Position numbers and translations under genes: made by a program. A stretch of DNA of 5,981 bases from Bacteroidota bacterium. GTDB taxonomy: Bacteria; Bacteroidota; Kryptoniia; Kryptoniales; JAKASW01. The stretch spans positions 1-5,981 of the forward strand of contig JAJYGB010000655.1 in NCBI GenBank assembly GCA_021785235.1, read 5' to 3'. Under the pieces are notes generated by a model. It saw only the letters and a list, made by a program, of their open reading frames with translations, did not search any database and was not told where the DNA came from. Below are positions 1 through 5,496 of the stretch, piece by piece (position 1 is the first letter of the stretch; the number at the start of each line of letters is the position of its first letter).

Positions 1-1
1 G

Positions 2-655
2 CAACTCACCAGGGATTTTCTCGAAGAGGTCTTTACTTATTTGAAGAATGTCCGCCCGGGGAAATGGAGGTTTTCTGTGCACGAGGAAATATCTGACTTT
101 GCGCAGTACAAGCATCTTGGAGAGCTCACGAATATTCTTAAGGGTGAAGTTCCCAAAGACACTCGTACAAATTTGAAGAGTCTGCTGGGGGACTATCTTG
201 TTACTCCTGATGTGGTTGTTTCACGGACACCTTTGGCCGACTCGGAGCTAGACCGAACCGGAGAGCTGCTCAAAGGAGGTCGTCACGCCACGTTCACGCC
301 TCTCAGGCAATCAAATAGCACCAGTATGATTCTCCATGCTAGCATTTCCTGTAAGTTGACAATGCGAAGCGACCGGGCGCAGAATGCCAGAACTGAAGCA
401 CTGAATCTGATAAGAAACCGAAAGGGCAACACTCCCCACATATCCGTCGTAACCGCTGAGCCTCTTCCTAGCCGAATTGCCTCCGTAGCTCTTGGGACCG
501 GGGACATCGATTGCGTGTACCATTTCGCACTGCCCGAATTGCAGGCGGCGGTACAAGAAAAAGGAAATGAAACAGATCAAGAGCAGTTGGACATGATGAT
601 CAACGGCAGACGCCTCAGAGATATTTCCGACCTCCCTTTTGATCTGGCGATTTGA
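2..655 (+). CDS. NgoMIV-family type II restriction endonuclease, C-terminal part (5' end outside window)
   Basis: The reading frame is open to the left edge (first readable residues QLTRDFLEEVFTY), so this is a partial gene; the TTG at 41 is unlikely to be the true start. About 217 residues are present. Counting from that TTG codon as residue 1, one sees TPD (D57), SCK (S103-K105), RSDR (R109-R112) and E119. This is the family pattern PD...SCK-x3-RSDR-x6-E. In NgoMIV, K187 and E201 are catalytic with D140, and R191, D193 and R194 read the CCGG core; the K-to-E and K-to-RSDR spacings here are identical. If the C-termini are collinear, about 70 N-terminal residues are missing. The known enzyme is a Mg-dependent tetramer cutting GCCGGC; the same specificity here is inferred. 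All visible active-site residues are intact, so there is no sign of decay. The partner methyltransferase must lie outside the window. The gene converges on the zinc-ribbon gene, 35 bases away. Confidence 0.88.
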   Translation, partial: QLTRDFLEEVFTYLKNVRPGKWRFSVHEEISDFAQYKHLGELTNILKGEVPKDTRTNLKSLLGDYLVTPDVVVSRTPLADSELDRTGELLKGGRHATFTPLRQSNSTSMILHASISCKLTMRSDRAQNARTEALNLIRNRKGNTPHISVVTAEPLPSRIASVALGTGDIDCVYHFALPELQAAVQEKGNETDQEQLDMMINGRRLRDISDLPFDLAI

Positions 656-676
656 AGATTGGTCAGTAAGACCCGT

Positions 677-698
677 GAGGTAGAACTCCTCTACCCTC
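677..698. terminator. Weak stem-loop between convergent genes
   Basis: GGTAGA (679-684) pairs perfectly with TCTACC (690-695) around a five-base loop, and GA/TC can extend the stem past a one-base bulge. The loop lies between the restriction gene's stop and the last codons of the zinc-ribbon gene, where a bidirectional terminator would be useful. There is no clear U-tract on either strand, so the terminator role is only a possibility. Confidence 0.2.
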
Positions 699-1128
699 TC
701 ATCAAATCTTTCAACTTCATGAATAGCGAATGGGACTGCAGATGTTTAACCGTCGATTGCCAGTTTGCTTCGGCGCTGAATTTCCGCTGTTCGTCTCTTT
801 TCCGCTCCTTCATAAGTACGAGTATGCGGTCGTCTTCTCCGGCCTCTAGCCAGAAACCATGCCTGTTCTCGCAGTATTCGAGAACAAGGTCATACATCCT
901 GTAATCGAACTGCCTCAAACTAGATTCACACACCGGGCAGCTGTACTTCGCCGGGATGCTCGATAACATCAGTGAACCTTTTTCCTCTTCATCACTGAAG
1001 GCTTCGTTCTCAAGTTCATCCAGTTCGCTCATCGTAAACCACATTCCATGGTCATTAGAGCAGCTCTGGACGGCTATTCCGTGACGGAGCTGATTTGTCA
1101 TCTCCGCTCCACACTCGGGGCATCTCAT
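691..1128 (-). CDS. Double zinc-ribbon protein (zf-TFIIB-like)
   Basis: A 145-residue protein with two copies of a zinc-ribbon unit. The first has C3-x2-C6 and C23-x3-H27 (CPEC, then CSNDHGMW). The second has C64-x2-C67 and C86-x3-H90 (CPVC, then CENRHGFWLEAGE). The pattern CPxC followed by C...GxWLxxGE is that of the zf-TFIIB family (PF13453-like), but the fourth ligand is His at C-x3-H in both units rather than the usual Cys of CPxCGG. An acidic stretch (about 35-50) links the units, and a Lys/Arg-rich, probably helical tail follows (about 108-145). No signal peptide or membrane segment is seen. The frame is open to an ATG at 1239, but the ATG at 1128 is preferred because it has a clear AGAGGA site five bases upstream and begins directly at the zinc ribbon. 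The function is unknown; nucleic-acid or protein binding is the usual guess for zinc ribbons. Confidence 0.78.
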   Translation of the reverse strand: MRCPECGAEMTNQLRHGIAVQSCSNDHGMWFTMSELDELENEAFSDEEEKGSLMLSSIPAKYSCPVCESSLRQFDYRMYDLVLEYCENRHGFWLEAGEDDRILVLMKERKRDEQRKFSAEANWQSTVKHLQSHSLFMKLKDLMRG

Positions 1129-1425
1129 AGAAATCCTCTTTTCTAATGGTGTTGTGTCGAAAAAGGGCAGTGTCCAAAATTCAATTATCATTTCCTGAGA
1201 AAGTTCCTCTTTGACCGCAAAGTCCGCCGAGAGCAGCATTGGTCACTCTTAGTGAAAAGAACTTGGTGATTCTTCGTGGTCCCCGGGGGGCATTTCAAAT
1301 CATATGGTAAAGAAAATCAAATAGGACACTACTCGAAAAAGCTAATCGTGGTCACGATAAAAGACAAGGAAGACATTAAGGCCGAATTGTTGAGATAATT
1401 GTCAGTGAAGATTCAATGAGATATC
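1129..1425. other. Intergenic region without a convincing gene
   Basis: These 297 bases separate the sigma-factor stop from the zinc-ribbon start. I see no tRNA, no strong terminator hairpin and no clear promoter. The only structure is a short open stretch on the plus strand (1270-1398) whose last 21 codons read like real protein (SKKLIVVTIKDKEDI...), but it has no ATG start and no evident ribosome site. A C/G run lies at 1281-1290, and the hexamer GAGATA occurs twice (1392-1397 and 1418-1423). Confidence 0.5.
1134..1139 (-). promoter_or_regulatory. Ribosome binding site deciding the zinc-ribbon start
   Basis: On the minus strand AGAGGA lies five bases before the ATG at 1128. The alternative ATG at 1239 has only a weak AAGAGTG-like sequence upstream, so the shorter 145-residue protein is the better model. 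Confidence 0.6.
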
Positions 1426-2709
1426 CTAATCTGAGTGATGTTCCTTTCGTGTTATTTTTCCGCTGAGCAGTTTTTTCTCGGAATCGGAATTTGTGAGCCC
1501 GAATGCGGTTGTGAACTCGATATCGGCCTCATCGGTTTTGCCAAGCCGTGAATAGATCTCGCCGAGAAGGCTATGGTACAGGTAATATGCCTCGAGTCTC
1601 GTTTTGTCTGGGATGGCATCCAATGCCGACAGCGCCGCTGCGGGTCCGCGCACGCGCATTACGGCCACGGCACGGTTCAGCGCATGGACAGGCGACGGGT
1701 AGTCCCGGCAGAGCCATTCATACAGCTCGAGAATCCGCTCCCACTTTGTCGTTTCATAGGTCTTAGCGGTGCAGTGTTCGAACGCGATCGCGGCTTCGAT
1801 GTGATACCTGCTTACGCTATCCCCGAAGGCAGACTTTGCCATGTATTCGTTTCCGAGTGCGATGAGCTCCGAATTCCATTTGCTCCTGTCCTGGTACTGA
1901 AGGAGCACGATATCTCCAGCGGGCGAGACCCGTGTCGAATTACGAGAAAAGTGGAAACACATGAGCGCCATAAGAGCGAAAGTTTCCGGGATCTCAGTAA
2001 GCGGATTCTCACCGAGCATTTTGCAGAGCAGCATCGCCTCTTCCATTAAGTCTTCTCGGACTAGTTCTTCAGAATCGGTTGAATTGTAACCTTCGTTGAA
2101 GAGGAGATAAATAGAATTGAGAACTGCGTCGGTTCGTTCTTTGAGCTTCCCGGCCGGCGGGACATCAAAACGGATGTCGTTCTGTCTGAAGAACTGTTTC
2201 GTCCTGTAAAGCCGCTTCGAAATCGTGTCCTCCGATGTCACGAACGCCCTTGCAATTTCCTTCGTGCTGAAACCGCAGAGAGTTTTGAGTATGAGAGTGA
2301 TCTGGTTCTCTTCGGGAATGCCTCGATGGCAGCAGGCGAACATCATTTTGAGCATGTCGTCCTTGATGAGATCTTCATCCCAGGTCTCCTCAATCCTTTC
2401 CTGAAGAGACGCTTCCCTATCGGGAATGGAACCCTCTTCGGAGGATGTGAAACGAACTGACTTCGCGTCGCGTCTGAGTATGTTGATCGCCCTGTTCTTA
2501 GCGGCCTGGTAAAGCCAGGCGGAAGGGTTATCGGGCACGCCTCTTAAAGCCCACACCTGGGCAGCCTGAAGCAGCGCATCTTGTACCACATCCTCCGCAA
2601 GTTCCAGGTTCTCCGTACCGAACGCTCGCGTCAGGACCGATACCATTTTTCCGGCTTCGTGACGGAAGAGATGATCGACAAGTTTGTCTACGTTATCGCG
2701 TTTTTCCAT
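1426..2709 (-). CDS. ECF sigma factor with TPR-like C-terminal extension (ECF42-type, DUF6596)
   Basis: The 427-residue product is more than twice the length of a plain ECF sigma factor. Region 2 spans about 8-85 (VDHLFRHEAGKM, the AEDVVQDALLQA core-binding helix, NPSAWLYQAAKNRAIN). Region 4 spans about 115-180 (MMFACCHRGI, then the helix-turn-helix CGFSTKEIARAFVTSEDTIS). The C-terminal extension carries LLFNEGY (202-208) and then a repeat-like helical part (about 300-420) with YHIEAAIAF, PSPVHALNRAVAVMRVRGP and LGKTDEADIEFTTAF. This layout, together with DGPF genes upstream, defines ECF group 42. Such factors normally lack an anti-sigma factor, and none is present here; control through the C-terminal domain is expected. 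No membrane segment is seen. An in-frame TTG at 2721 would add four residues. The ATG at 2709 is preferred, with GAAG six bases upstream, a weak site under either model. The signal sensed is unknown. Confidence 0.93.
   Translation of the reverse strand: MEKRDNVDKLVDHLFRHEAGKMVSVLTRAFGTENLELAEDVVQDALLQAAQVWALRGVPDNPSAWLYQAAKNRAINILRRDAKSVRFTSSEEGSIPDREASLQERIEETWDEDLIKDDMLKMMFACCHRGIPEENQITLILKTLCGFSTKEIARAFVTSEDTISKRLYRTKQFFRQNDIRFDVPPAGKLKERTDAVLNSIYLLFNEGYNSTDSEELVREDLMEEAMLLCKMLGENPLTEIPETFALMALMCFHFSRNSTRVSPAGDIVLLQYQDRSKWNSELIALGNEYMAKSAFGDSVSRYHIEAAIAFEHCTAKTYETTKWERILELYEWLCRDYPSPVHALNRAVAVMRVRGPAAALSALDAIPDKTRLEAYYLYHSLLGEIYSRLGKTDEADIEFTTAFGLTNSDSEKKLLSGKITRKEHHSD
2153..2158. other. 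Single GCCGGC site (predicted NgoMIV-type target)
   Basis: By eye this is the only GCCGGC in the window. It lies inside the sigma-factor gene and would need protection by the cognate methyltransferase if the restriction enzyme is active with NgoMIV specificity. Confidence 0.6.
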
Positions 2710-2749
2710 CGATTGCTTCAACGTACGCTGACCACTTCGAGCACCGGAT

Positions 2750-2893
2750 AAATCCCAAGCACTGAATTCTAAACTCTAAACAAATTCTAAATCCCACGGA
2801 CGAACACTCCAAACCGGGCGGTTAGATAACGTTGGTATTTTGTGTTTTGTCGTTTGAATTTGTTTGGGATTTAGAGTTTCAAGTTTAGGATTT
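2750..2893. repeat. AT-rich imperfect inverted repeat upstream of the sigma gene
   Basis: The arms are about 2750-2787 and 2856-2893, separated by about 68 bases. AAACTCTAAA (2771-2780) is the exact reverse complement of 2870-2879, and AACAAATTC (2779-2787) of 2856-2864. The right arm carries about seven extra bases between these blocks. AAATCCCA also recurs directly at 2750 and 2789, and its complement at 2865, giving alternative pairings. The repeat fills most of the gap between the first YCII gene and the sigma gene. It could act as a weak terminator or attenuator, or be a dispersed extragenic element; no transposase or target duplication is seen. Confidence 0.65.
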
Positions 2894-2906
2894 CGCCGGT
2901 CGGCGA

Positions 2907-3251
2907 TCAGTAGGTCATTACCTCTCTTACCTCAACACTACCGTCGCGCTCGAGTATCGGGCATTCCCTCGCGAACTCAACCGCCTCGTCAAGGCTCGCC
3001 GCCTTTATCACACAGAAGCTCGCGATCACTTCCTTTCCCTCGGCGAATGGTCCGTCGTTTACCTTCTTCTTCGTCCCGCTAACAACCTTTCCGGCTTTCG
3101 TCAACCGCTGACCTGGATTAAGCTTGCCATCTTTCAGGCGCTGTTCCAGCCACTTCTGCCATTTCATCGCTTCCTTCTGAAACTCCTCGGGAGAAAATTC
3201 GCTGTCGTCGAATTCTGCCTTGAACCTGAACAGGAGCAAATAGTCCTTCAT
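2907..3251 (-). CDS. YCII-related DGPF-domain protein 1
   Basis: A 114-residue single-domain protein. The N-terminal strand KDYLLLFRF, the central DGPFAEGKEVI (DGPF at 66-69), and the C-terminal ECPIL (96-100) and VEVREVM fit the YCII/DGPF ferredoxin-like fold. An EEFQKEAMKWQKWLEQ helix lies at about 22-37. The ATG at 3251 has a strong GGAGGA site four bases upstream. DGPF proteins are typical neighbours and targets of ECF42 sigma factors; their biochemical role is not established, and enzymatic activity is only suggested from the distantly related YciI. It is cytoplasmic by lack of signal or membrane segments. It is a paralogue of the gene just upstream, which ends 77 bases earlier. Confidence 0.92.
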   Translation of the reverse strand: MKDYLLLFRFKAEFDDSEFSPEEFQKEAMKWQKWLEQRLKDGKLNPGQRLTKAGKVVSGTKKKVNDGPFAEGKEVIASFCVIKAASLDEAVEFARECPILERDGSVEVREVMTY

Positions 3252-3287
3252 AATTCCTCCGTCTTTTTTTGTTTATGTCAACATGAT

Positions 3288-3315
3288 GACGTTCAGACTC
3301 TCAGGAATTGGACAA
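3288..3315 (-). promoter_or_regulatory. Possible ECF-type promoter before YCII gene 1
   Basis: On the minus strand a TTGTCC box (3315-3310) is followed after 18 bases by CGTC (3291-3288), 36 bases before the ATG. A TGTC-like -35 with a CGTC-like -10 resembles promoters of C-terminally extended ECF factors, but this is a single match found by eye and the consensus is from memory. Confidence 0.2.
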
Positions 3316-3328
3316 CGAGTCGAAGATG

Positions 3329-3733
3329 TCATAACTTAGGACCGTTTTGCTGAATCCCGTTTCTAGACTTGAAGTATTCTCTCGGCATGTCTTCCATCGT
3401 CGCGACTTCCCTTATCTCGACTATTCCTCCGGTGTCGAGAACCGGACAGCCGTTCGCGATCGCGATGGCCTCGTCGTAAGTGTCAGCTTTGCAAATCAGG
3501 TACCCTCCGAGGATCTCCTTTCCTTCCGCAAAGGGACCGTCCACGACGGTTCTTCCTTTCCCGACGACCTGTTTCCCAGTCGGGATCAGCGGCTGTGCCG
3601 CCACCACCTTCCCGGCTTTGCCGAGACGGGAAAGCCACGACTTCCACTGTTCCATGTTGGCTGAGAATTCCTCAGGCGACTGGTCAATGATACGCTCGAA
3701 ACCGCCCCTGAACAAAAGTATGTACTCTTTCAC
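3329..3733 (-). CDS. YCII-related DGPF-domain protein 2
   Basis: A 134-residue paralogue of the downstream YCII gene: KEYILLFRGG at the N-terminus, EEFSANMEQWKSWL helix (21-34), VVDGPFAEGKEILGG (DGPF 65-68) and GCPVLDTGGIVEIREV (95-110). It has an extra C-terminal tail of about 24 residues ending in GPKL that the other copy lacks. The frame is open to 3982, but the extra sequence is antisense-like noise inside the TfoX gene. The GTG at 3733 is chosen because GAGGAG lies six bases upstream, the protein then begins at the conserved first strand, and the GTG overlaps the TGA of the TfoX-like gene (GTGA). That overlap suggests translational coupling. The function is unknown beyond the ECF42 association. 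Confidence 0.92.
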   Translation of the reverse strand: MKEYILLFRGGFERIIDQSPEEFSANMEQWKSWLSRLGKAGKVVAAQPLIPTGKQVVGKGRTVVDGPFAEGKEILGGYLICKADTYDEAIAIANGCPVLDTGGIVEIREVATMEDMPREYFKSRNGIQQNGPKL

Positions 3734-4095
3734 TTTCGGCTCCTCTTTGCGTTTGCTTTCCCGTGCGCACCGGCTCCCTTCCCGAGATTGAACTGCAGGG
3801 CGAGATCGATCCAGAAGTCGAACTCCTTCTTCGTCTTCATTCCAGTCTCTTCGACCATGATCATATTCAACGACGTTTTCCGTATCATCCTGAGCGGGGC
3901 GCATCCGTCGCGCCGCAGGACGGACTCCATCGAATCGGGACCGATACGGCACATCATCTCGTCGCCGCGCACTCCGAGGCACATCCTGCCTTTCACCATG
4001 AAAACAAGGAAGCCGAACCTGTTCTTCTCTTCGACCTTCCCGTAACCCGCCAGTGCTCCTCTGATGCGGTTAGCTAGCGCCTCGTTGTAAGGCAT
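3730..4095 (-). CDS. TfoX N-terminal-domain protein
   Basis: A 121-residue protein matching the stand-alone TfoX_N family: MPYNEALANRIRGALAG (1-17), VEEKNRFGFLVFMVKGRMCLGVRGDEMMCRIGP (about 21-53) and a final helical block with FDFWIDLALQF (92-102). In most relatives the loop after EEK reads MFGG; here it is NRFGF. The last 15 residues are rich in Gly, Lys and Arg (KGAGAHGKANAKRSRK), a basic tail that could be disordered. The ATG at 4095 has a GAGGGA site. It lies 11 bases after the SnoaL-like gene and overlaps the next YCII gene by four bases, so all three are probably co-transcribed. Full-length TfoX is a competence regulator, but this short form lacks the C-terminal domain and competence should not be inferred. 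Confidence 0.87.
   Translation of the reverse strand: MPYNEALANRIRGALAGYGKVEEKNRFGFLVFMVKGRMCLGVRGDEMMCRIGPDSMESVLRRDGCAPLRMIRKTSLNMIMVEETGMKTKKEFDFWIDLALQFNLGKGAGAHGKANAKRSRK
3740..3745 (-). promoter_or_regulatory. Ribosome binding site deciding the GTG start of YCII gene 2
   Basis: GAGGAG sits six bases before the GTG at 3733, inside the last codons of the TfoX-like gene. It fixes the start at the conserved YCII N-terminus. Confidence 0.65.
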
Positions 4096-4106
4096 AATCC
4101 CTCTGT

Positions 4107-4472
4107 TTAATTGGCCATGAAGGCTTTGAAATCTTCGGTATCGAAGTAAATGGATGACGACGCAAGCTTGTCGCCATTTACCGACAAAATCTCAACAACC
4201 TCCTTCGTCGAGGTGTTCCCCTTGGGAGAAAGGAGATTGTACTCGGCAATGATGCAAGCTTTCTCGCCTTCGCCGATAAACTCTTTGATCTTCACTCCGG
4301 TCACTGCCTGGAGAAATCCACCGGTGATTTCGACGTAGGACGCTCTGCCGCGGGTAGTCCGGCCGGGCATTGAAAATGCCATGTCGCCCGAGATCAGAGA
4401 CTGCCAGTCGCCTTTCTTCGCGACGGCGTCGAAGTATTTTGCGATGACTTCCTTTGTGTTAGAGTCAGTCAT
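4107..4472 (-). CDS. SnoaL/NTF2-like small protein
   Basis: A 121-residue protein with the cone-shaped alpha+beta layout of NTF2-like proteins: an N-terminal helix NTKEVIAKYFDAVAKKGDW (5-23), a strand with DMAFSMPGRTTRGRASYVE (30-48), the helix TGGFLQAV (50-57), then long strands KIKEFIGEGEKACIIAEYNLLS (61-82) and EVVEILSVNGDKLASSSIYFDTEDF (91-115). This matches the SnoaL-like/polyketide-cyclase-type fold, whose members range from hydrolases and isomerases to non-catalytic ligand binders; the substrate is unknown. The frame extends to 4526, but the ATG at 4472 has GGAG seven bases upstream and starts at the fold. It is probably the first gene of a unit with the TfoX-like and YCII genes. Confidence 0.82.
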   Translation of the reverse strand: MTDSNTKEVIAKYFDAVAKKGDWQSLISGDMAFSMPGRTTRGRASYVEITGGFLQAVTGVKIKEFIGEGEKACIIAEYNLLSPKGNTSTKEVVEILSVNGDKLASSSIYFDTEDFKAFMAN

Positions 4473-4548
4473 TGTCCTTCTCCTTTTCTTCACGAAACCA
4501 GTTTCAGATTTCTGCCTTGCACGCAAATGCAGTGGACCCCGGCAAACA

Positions 4549-4640
4549 AATTACACGGAGATACACGGAGAGAAAAACATTTCTCAGTGGTACTGCCGCA
4601 GGGTACTGTGGACTGTGCTCCTCAGTGGAACTCCGTGAAA
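4549..4640. repeat. CACGGAG/CTCCGTG segmented palindromic repeat, copy A
   Basis: The left half carries tandem TACACGGAG units (4552-4570, followed by AGAAAAACATTTCTC) and the right half CTCAGTGG and CTCCGTGAAAT (4621-4641), so the halves are imperfect inverted copies. It lies between the AhpD-like and SnoaL-like genes and shares its start (AATTACAC) and its end (GAAAT) with the two copies at 5377 and 5519. Confidence 0.7.
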
Positions 4641-4667
4641 TCTATCTCTCGAGTGGCGCTATCCGGC

Positions 4668-5264
4668 TTATTTCTTCTTTCTTATGTCACACAACATGTC
4701 TGAATGAATATTCAAACCGACGTTTGTCAGGTTGTAAATATGTTCGCTCGCGATGAGCCAGATTATCTCGCACAGCTCGCGTTCGGAGTAGTACTTTTTC
4801 ATGCGAGCGAAGAGCTCCGGGTCGCCACGCTTGTTTTTCGTCAGCTCAGTCGCGTAGTCGAGAGCCGCCCGCTCCGCGTCGCTGAACAGCGGGTTGGTGC
4901 GGTAATCCTCCAGTGCATCGAACTTCGCGATGTTCATCGACTTGTGTATCACGGCGAACCTCGTCGCGTCCATGCAGAATAGACAGACGTTGATCCTCGC
5001 GACCTGCTCGCGGATAAGCATCGCGGTTTCCTGCGGCAGCTTAAGCTTGCCGTCGAGCCTCCCCACTTTGGTGTAGAACAACCCGAACGCATTCGGCAGC
5101 CGAGCTGAGTGAACTGCCAGCGGTGTCATTACTTTTCCGAACTGCTTCTTCAGGAAGAAGTACACCAGTTTCATCAAAAGCGATTTCGGCTTTTCGATAG
5201 GTGGAAGGAAGGGCCCAGCCGTGTCAGCAGCAGCCGATTCTGTGTATGCCAGTTGCGAACTCAT
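4668..5264 (-). CDS. AhpD-like / carboxymuconolactone decarboxylase family protein
   Basis: A 198-residue, all-helical protein of the AhpD/CMD superfamily. The core is LPQETAMLIREQVARINVCLFCMDATRF (76-103) with a CxxC pair at C94/C97. The YRTNPLFSDAERAALDYATELTK segment (121-143) and the YYSERELCEIIWLIASEHIYNLTNVGL block (158-184) are typical of a large uncharacterised subgroup. In AhpD the motif is CxxCxxxH; here the His position is T101, so the AhpD proton-relay His is absent. Thiol-disulphide or peroxidase chemistry is possible through the cysteines but not shown. A hydrophobic patch, LLMKLVYFFLK (29-39), is short and more likely a helix than a membrane anchor. The ATG at 5264 has GAGGAG upstream. 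About 195 bases with a repeat separate it from the next gene, so it may be its own transcript. Confidence 0.88.
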   Translation of the reverse strand: MSSQLAYTESAAADTAGPFLPPIEKPKSLLMKLVYFFLKKQFGKVMTPLAVHSARLPNAFGLFYTKVGRLDGKLKLPQETAMLIREQVARINVCLFCMDATRFAVIHKSMNIAKFDALEDYRTNPLFSDAERAALDYATELTKNKRGDPELFARMKKYYSERELCEIIWLIASEHIYNLTNVGLNIHSDMLCDIRKKK

Positions 5265-5376
5265 GTTTCGCTCCTCATTTTAGTATTTCTTGCACCGCCG
5301 AAACCATTATTTCCGGTATCAGCTTCAATCTATAGACGATCAGGGGGAAGAAAATTGGACAGGCAGGAGGCAGGGA

Positions 5377-5475
5377 ATTACACGGAGAACAACGGAGGAA
5401 GAATACAGAGATCCACGGAGAGAAGAACAAATTCTCTGTGTCCCTCTGTGATCCTCTGTGGAACTCTGTGAAATG
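5377..5475. repeat. CACGGAG/CTCTGTG segmented palindromic repeat, copy B
   Basis: This is the clearest copy. The left half has about four 10-13 base units around CACGGAG/CAACGGAG/TACAGAG/CACGGAG, and the right half four CTCTGTG units at 5433-5470 (TTCTCTGTG, CCTCTGTG, CCTCTGTG, AACTCTGTG). The two halves are reverse complements in consensus, so transcripts would fold into a long interrupted hairpin. Confidence 0.8.
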
Positions 5476-5496
5476 TTAGTATCTTCGCTCGGCCTC

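Noticed and set aside
659..904. Plus-strand open frame of 81 codons
   Set aside because: It is antisense to the zinc-ribbon gene, and its translation shows no recognisable motif.
1129..1239. N-terminal extension of the zinc-ribbon protein to the ATG at 1239
   Set aside because: The ATG at 1128 has the better ribosome site and starts at the conserved domain; the extra 37 residues match nothing I know, though I cannot exclude them.
1..1300. Compositional island around the restriction gene
   Set aside because: Lines sampled by eye ranged from about 40 to 63 percent GC inside the same gene, so no consistent shift from the rest of the window could be supported.
1573..2049. Plus-strand open frame of 158 codons inside the sigma gene
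   Set aside because: It is a shadow of the strongly supported sigma-factor frame and has no family features.
3264..3270. Run of seven T as a plus-strand terminator
   Set aside because: No stable hairpin precedes it and no plus-strand gene ends here; on the minus strand it is just the leader of YCII gene 1.
3734..3982. N-terminal extension of YCII gene 2 by 83 codons
   Set aside because: The extension lies over the TfoX-like gene in another frame and is Arg/Asp-rich noise; the GTG at 3733 has the ribosome site and the conserved start.
3763..4077. Plus-strand open frame of 104 codons
   Set aside because: It is antisense to the TfoX-like gene, whose frame is clearly recognisable.
3730..4095. 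Competence regulator TfoX/Sxy
   Set aside because: Only the N-terminal domain is present, and this stand-alone form is widespread in genomes with no link to competence.
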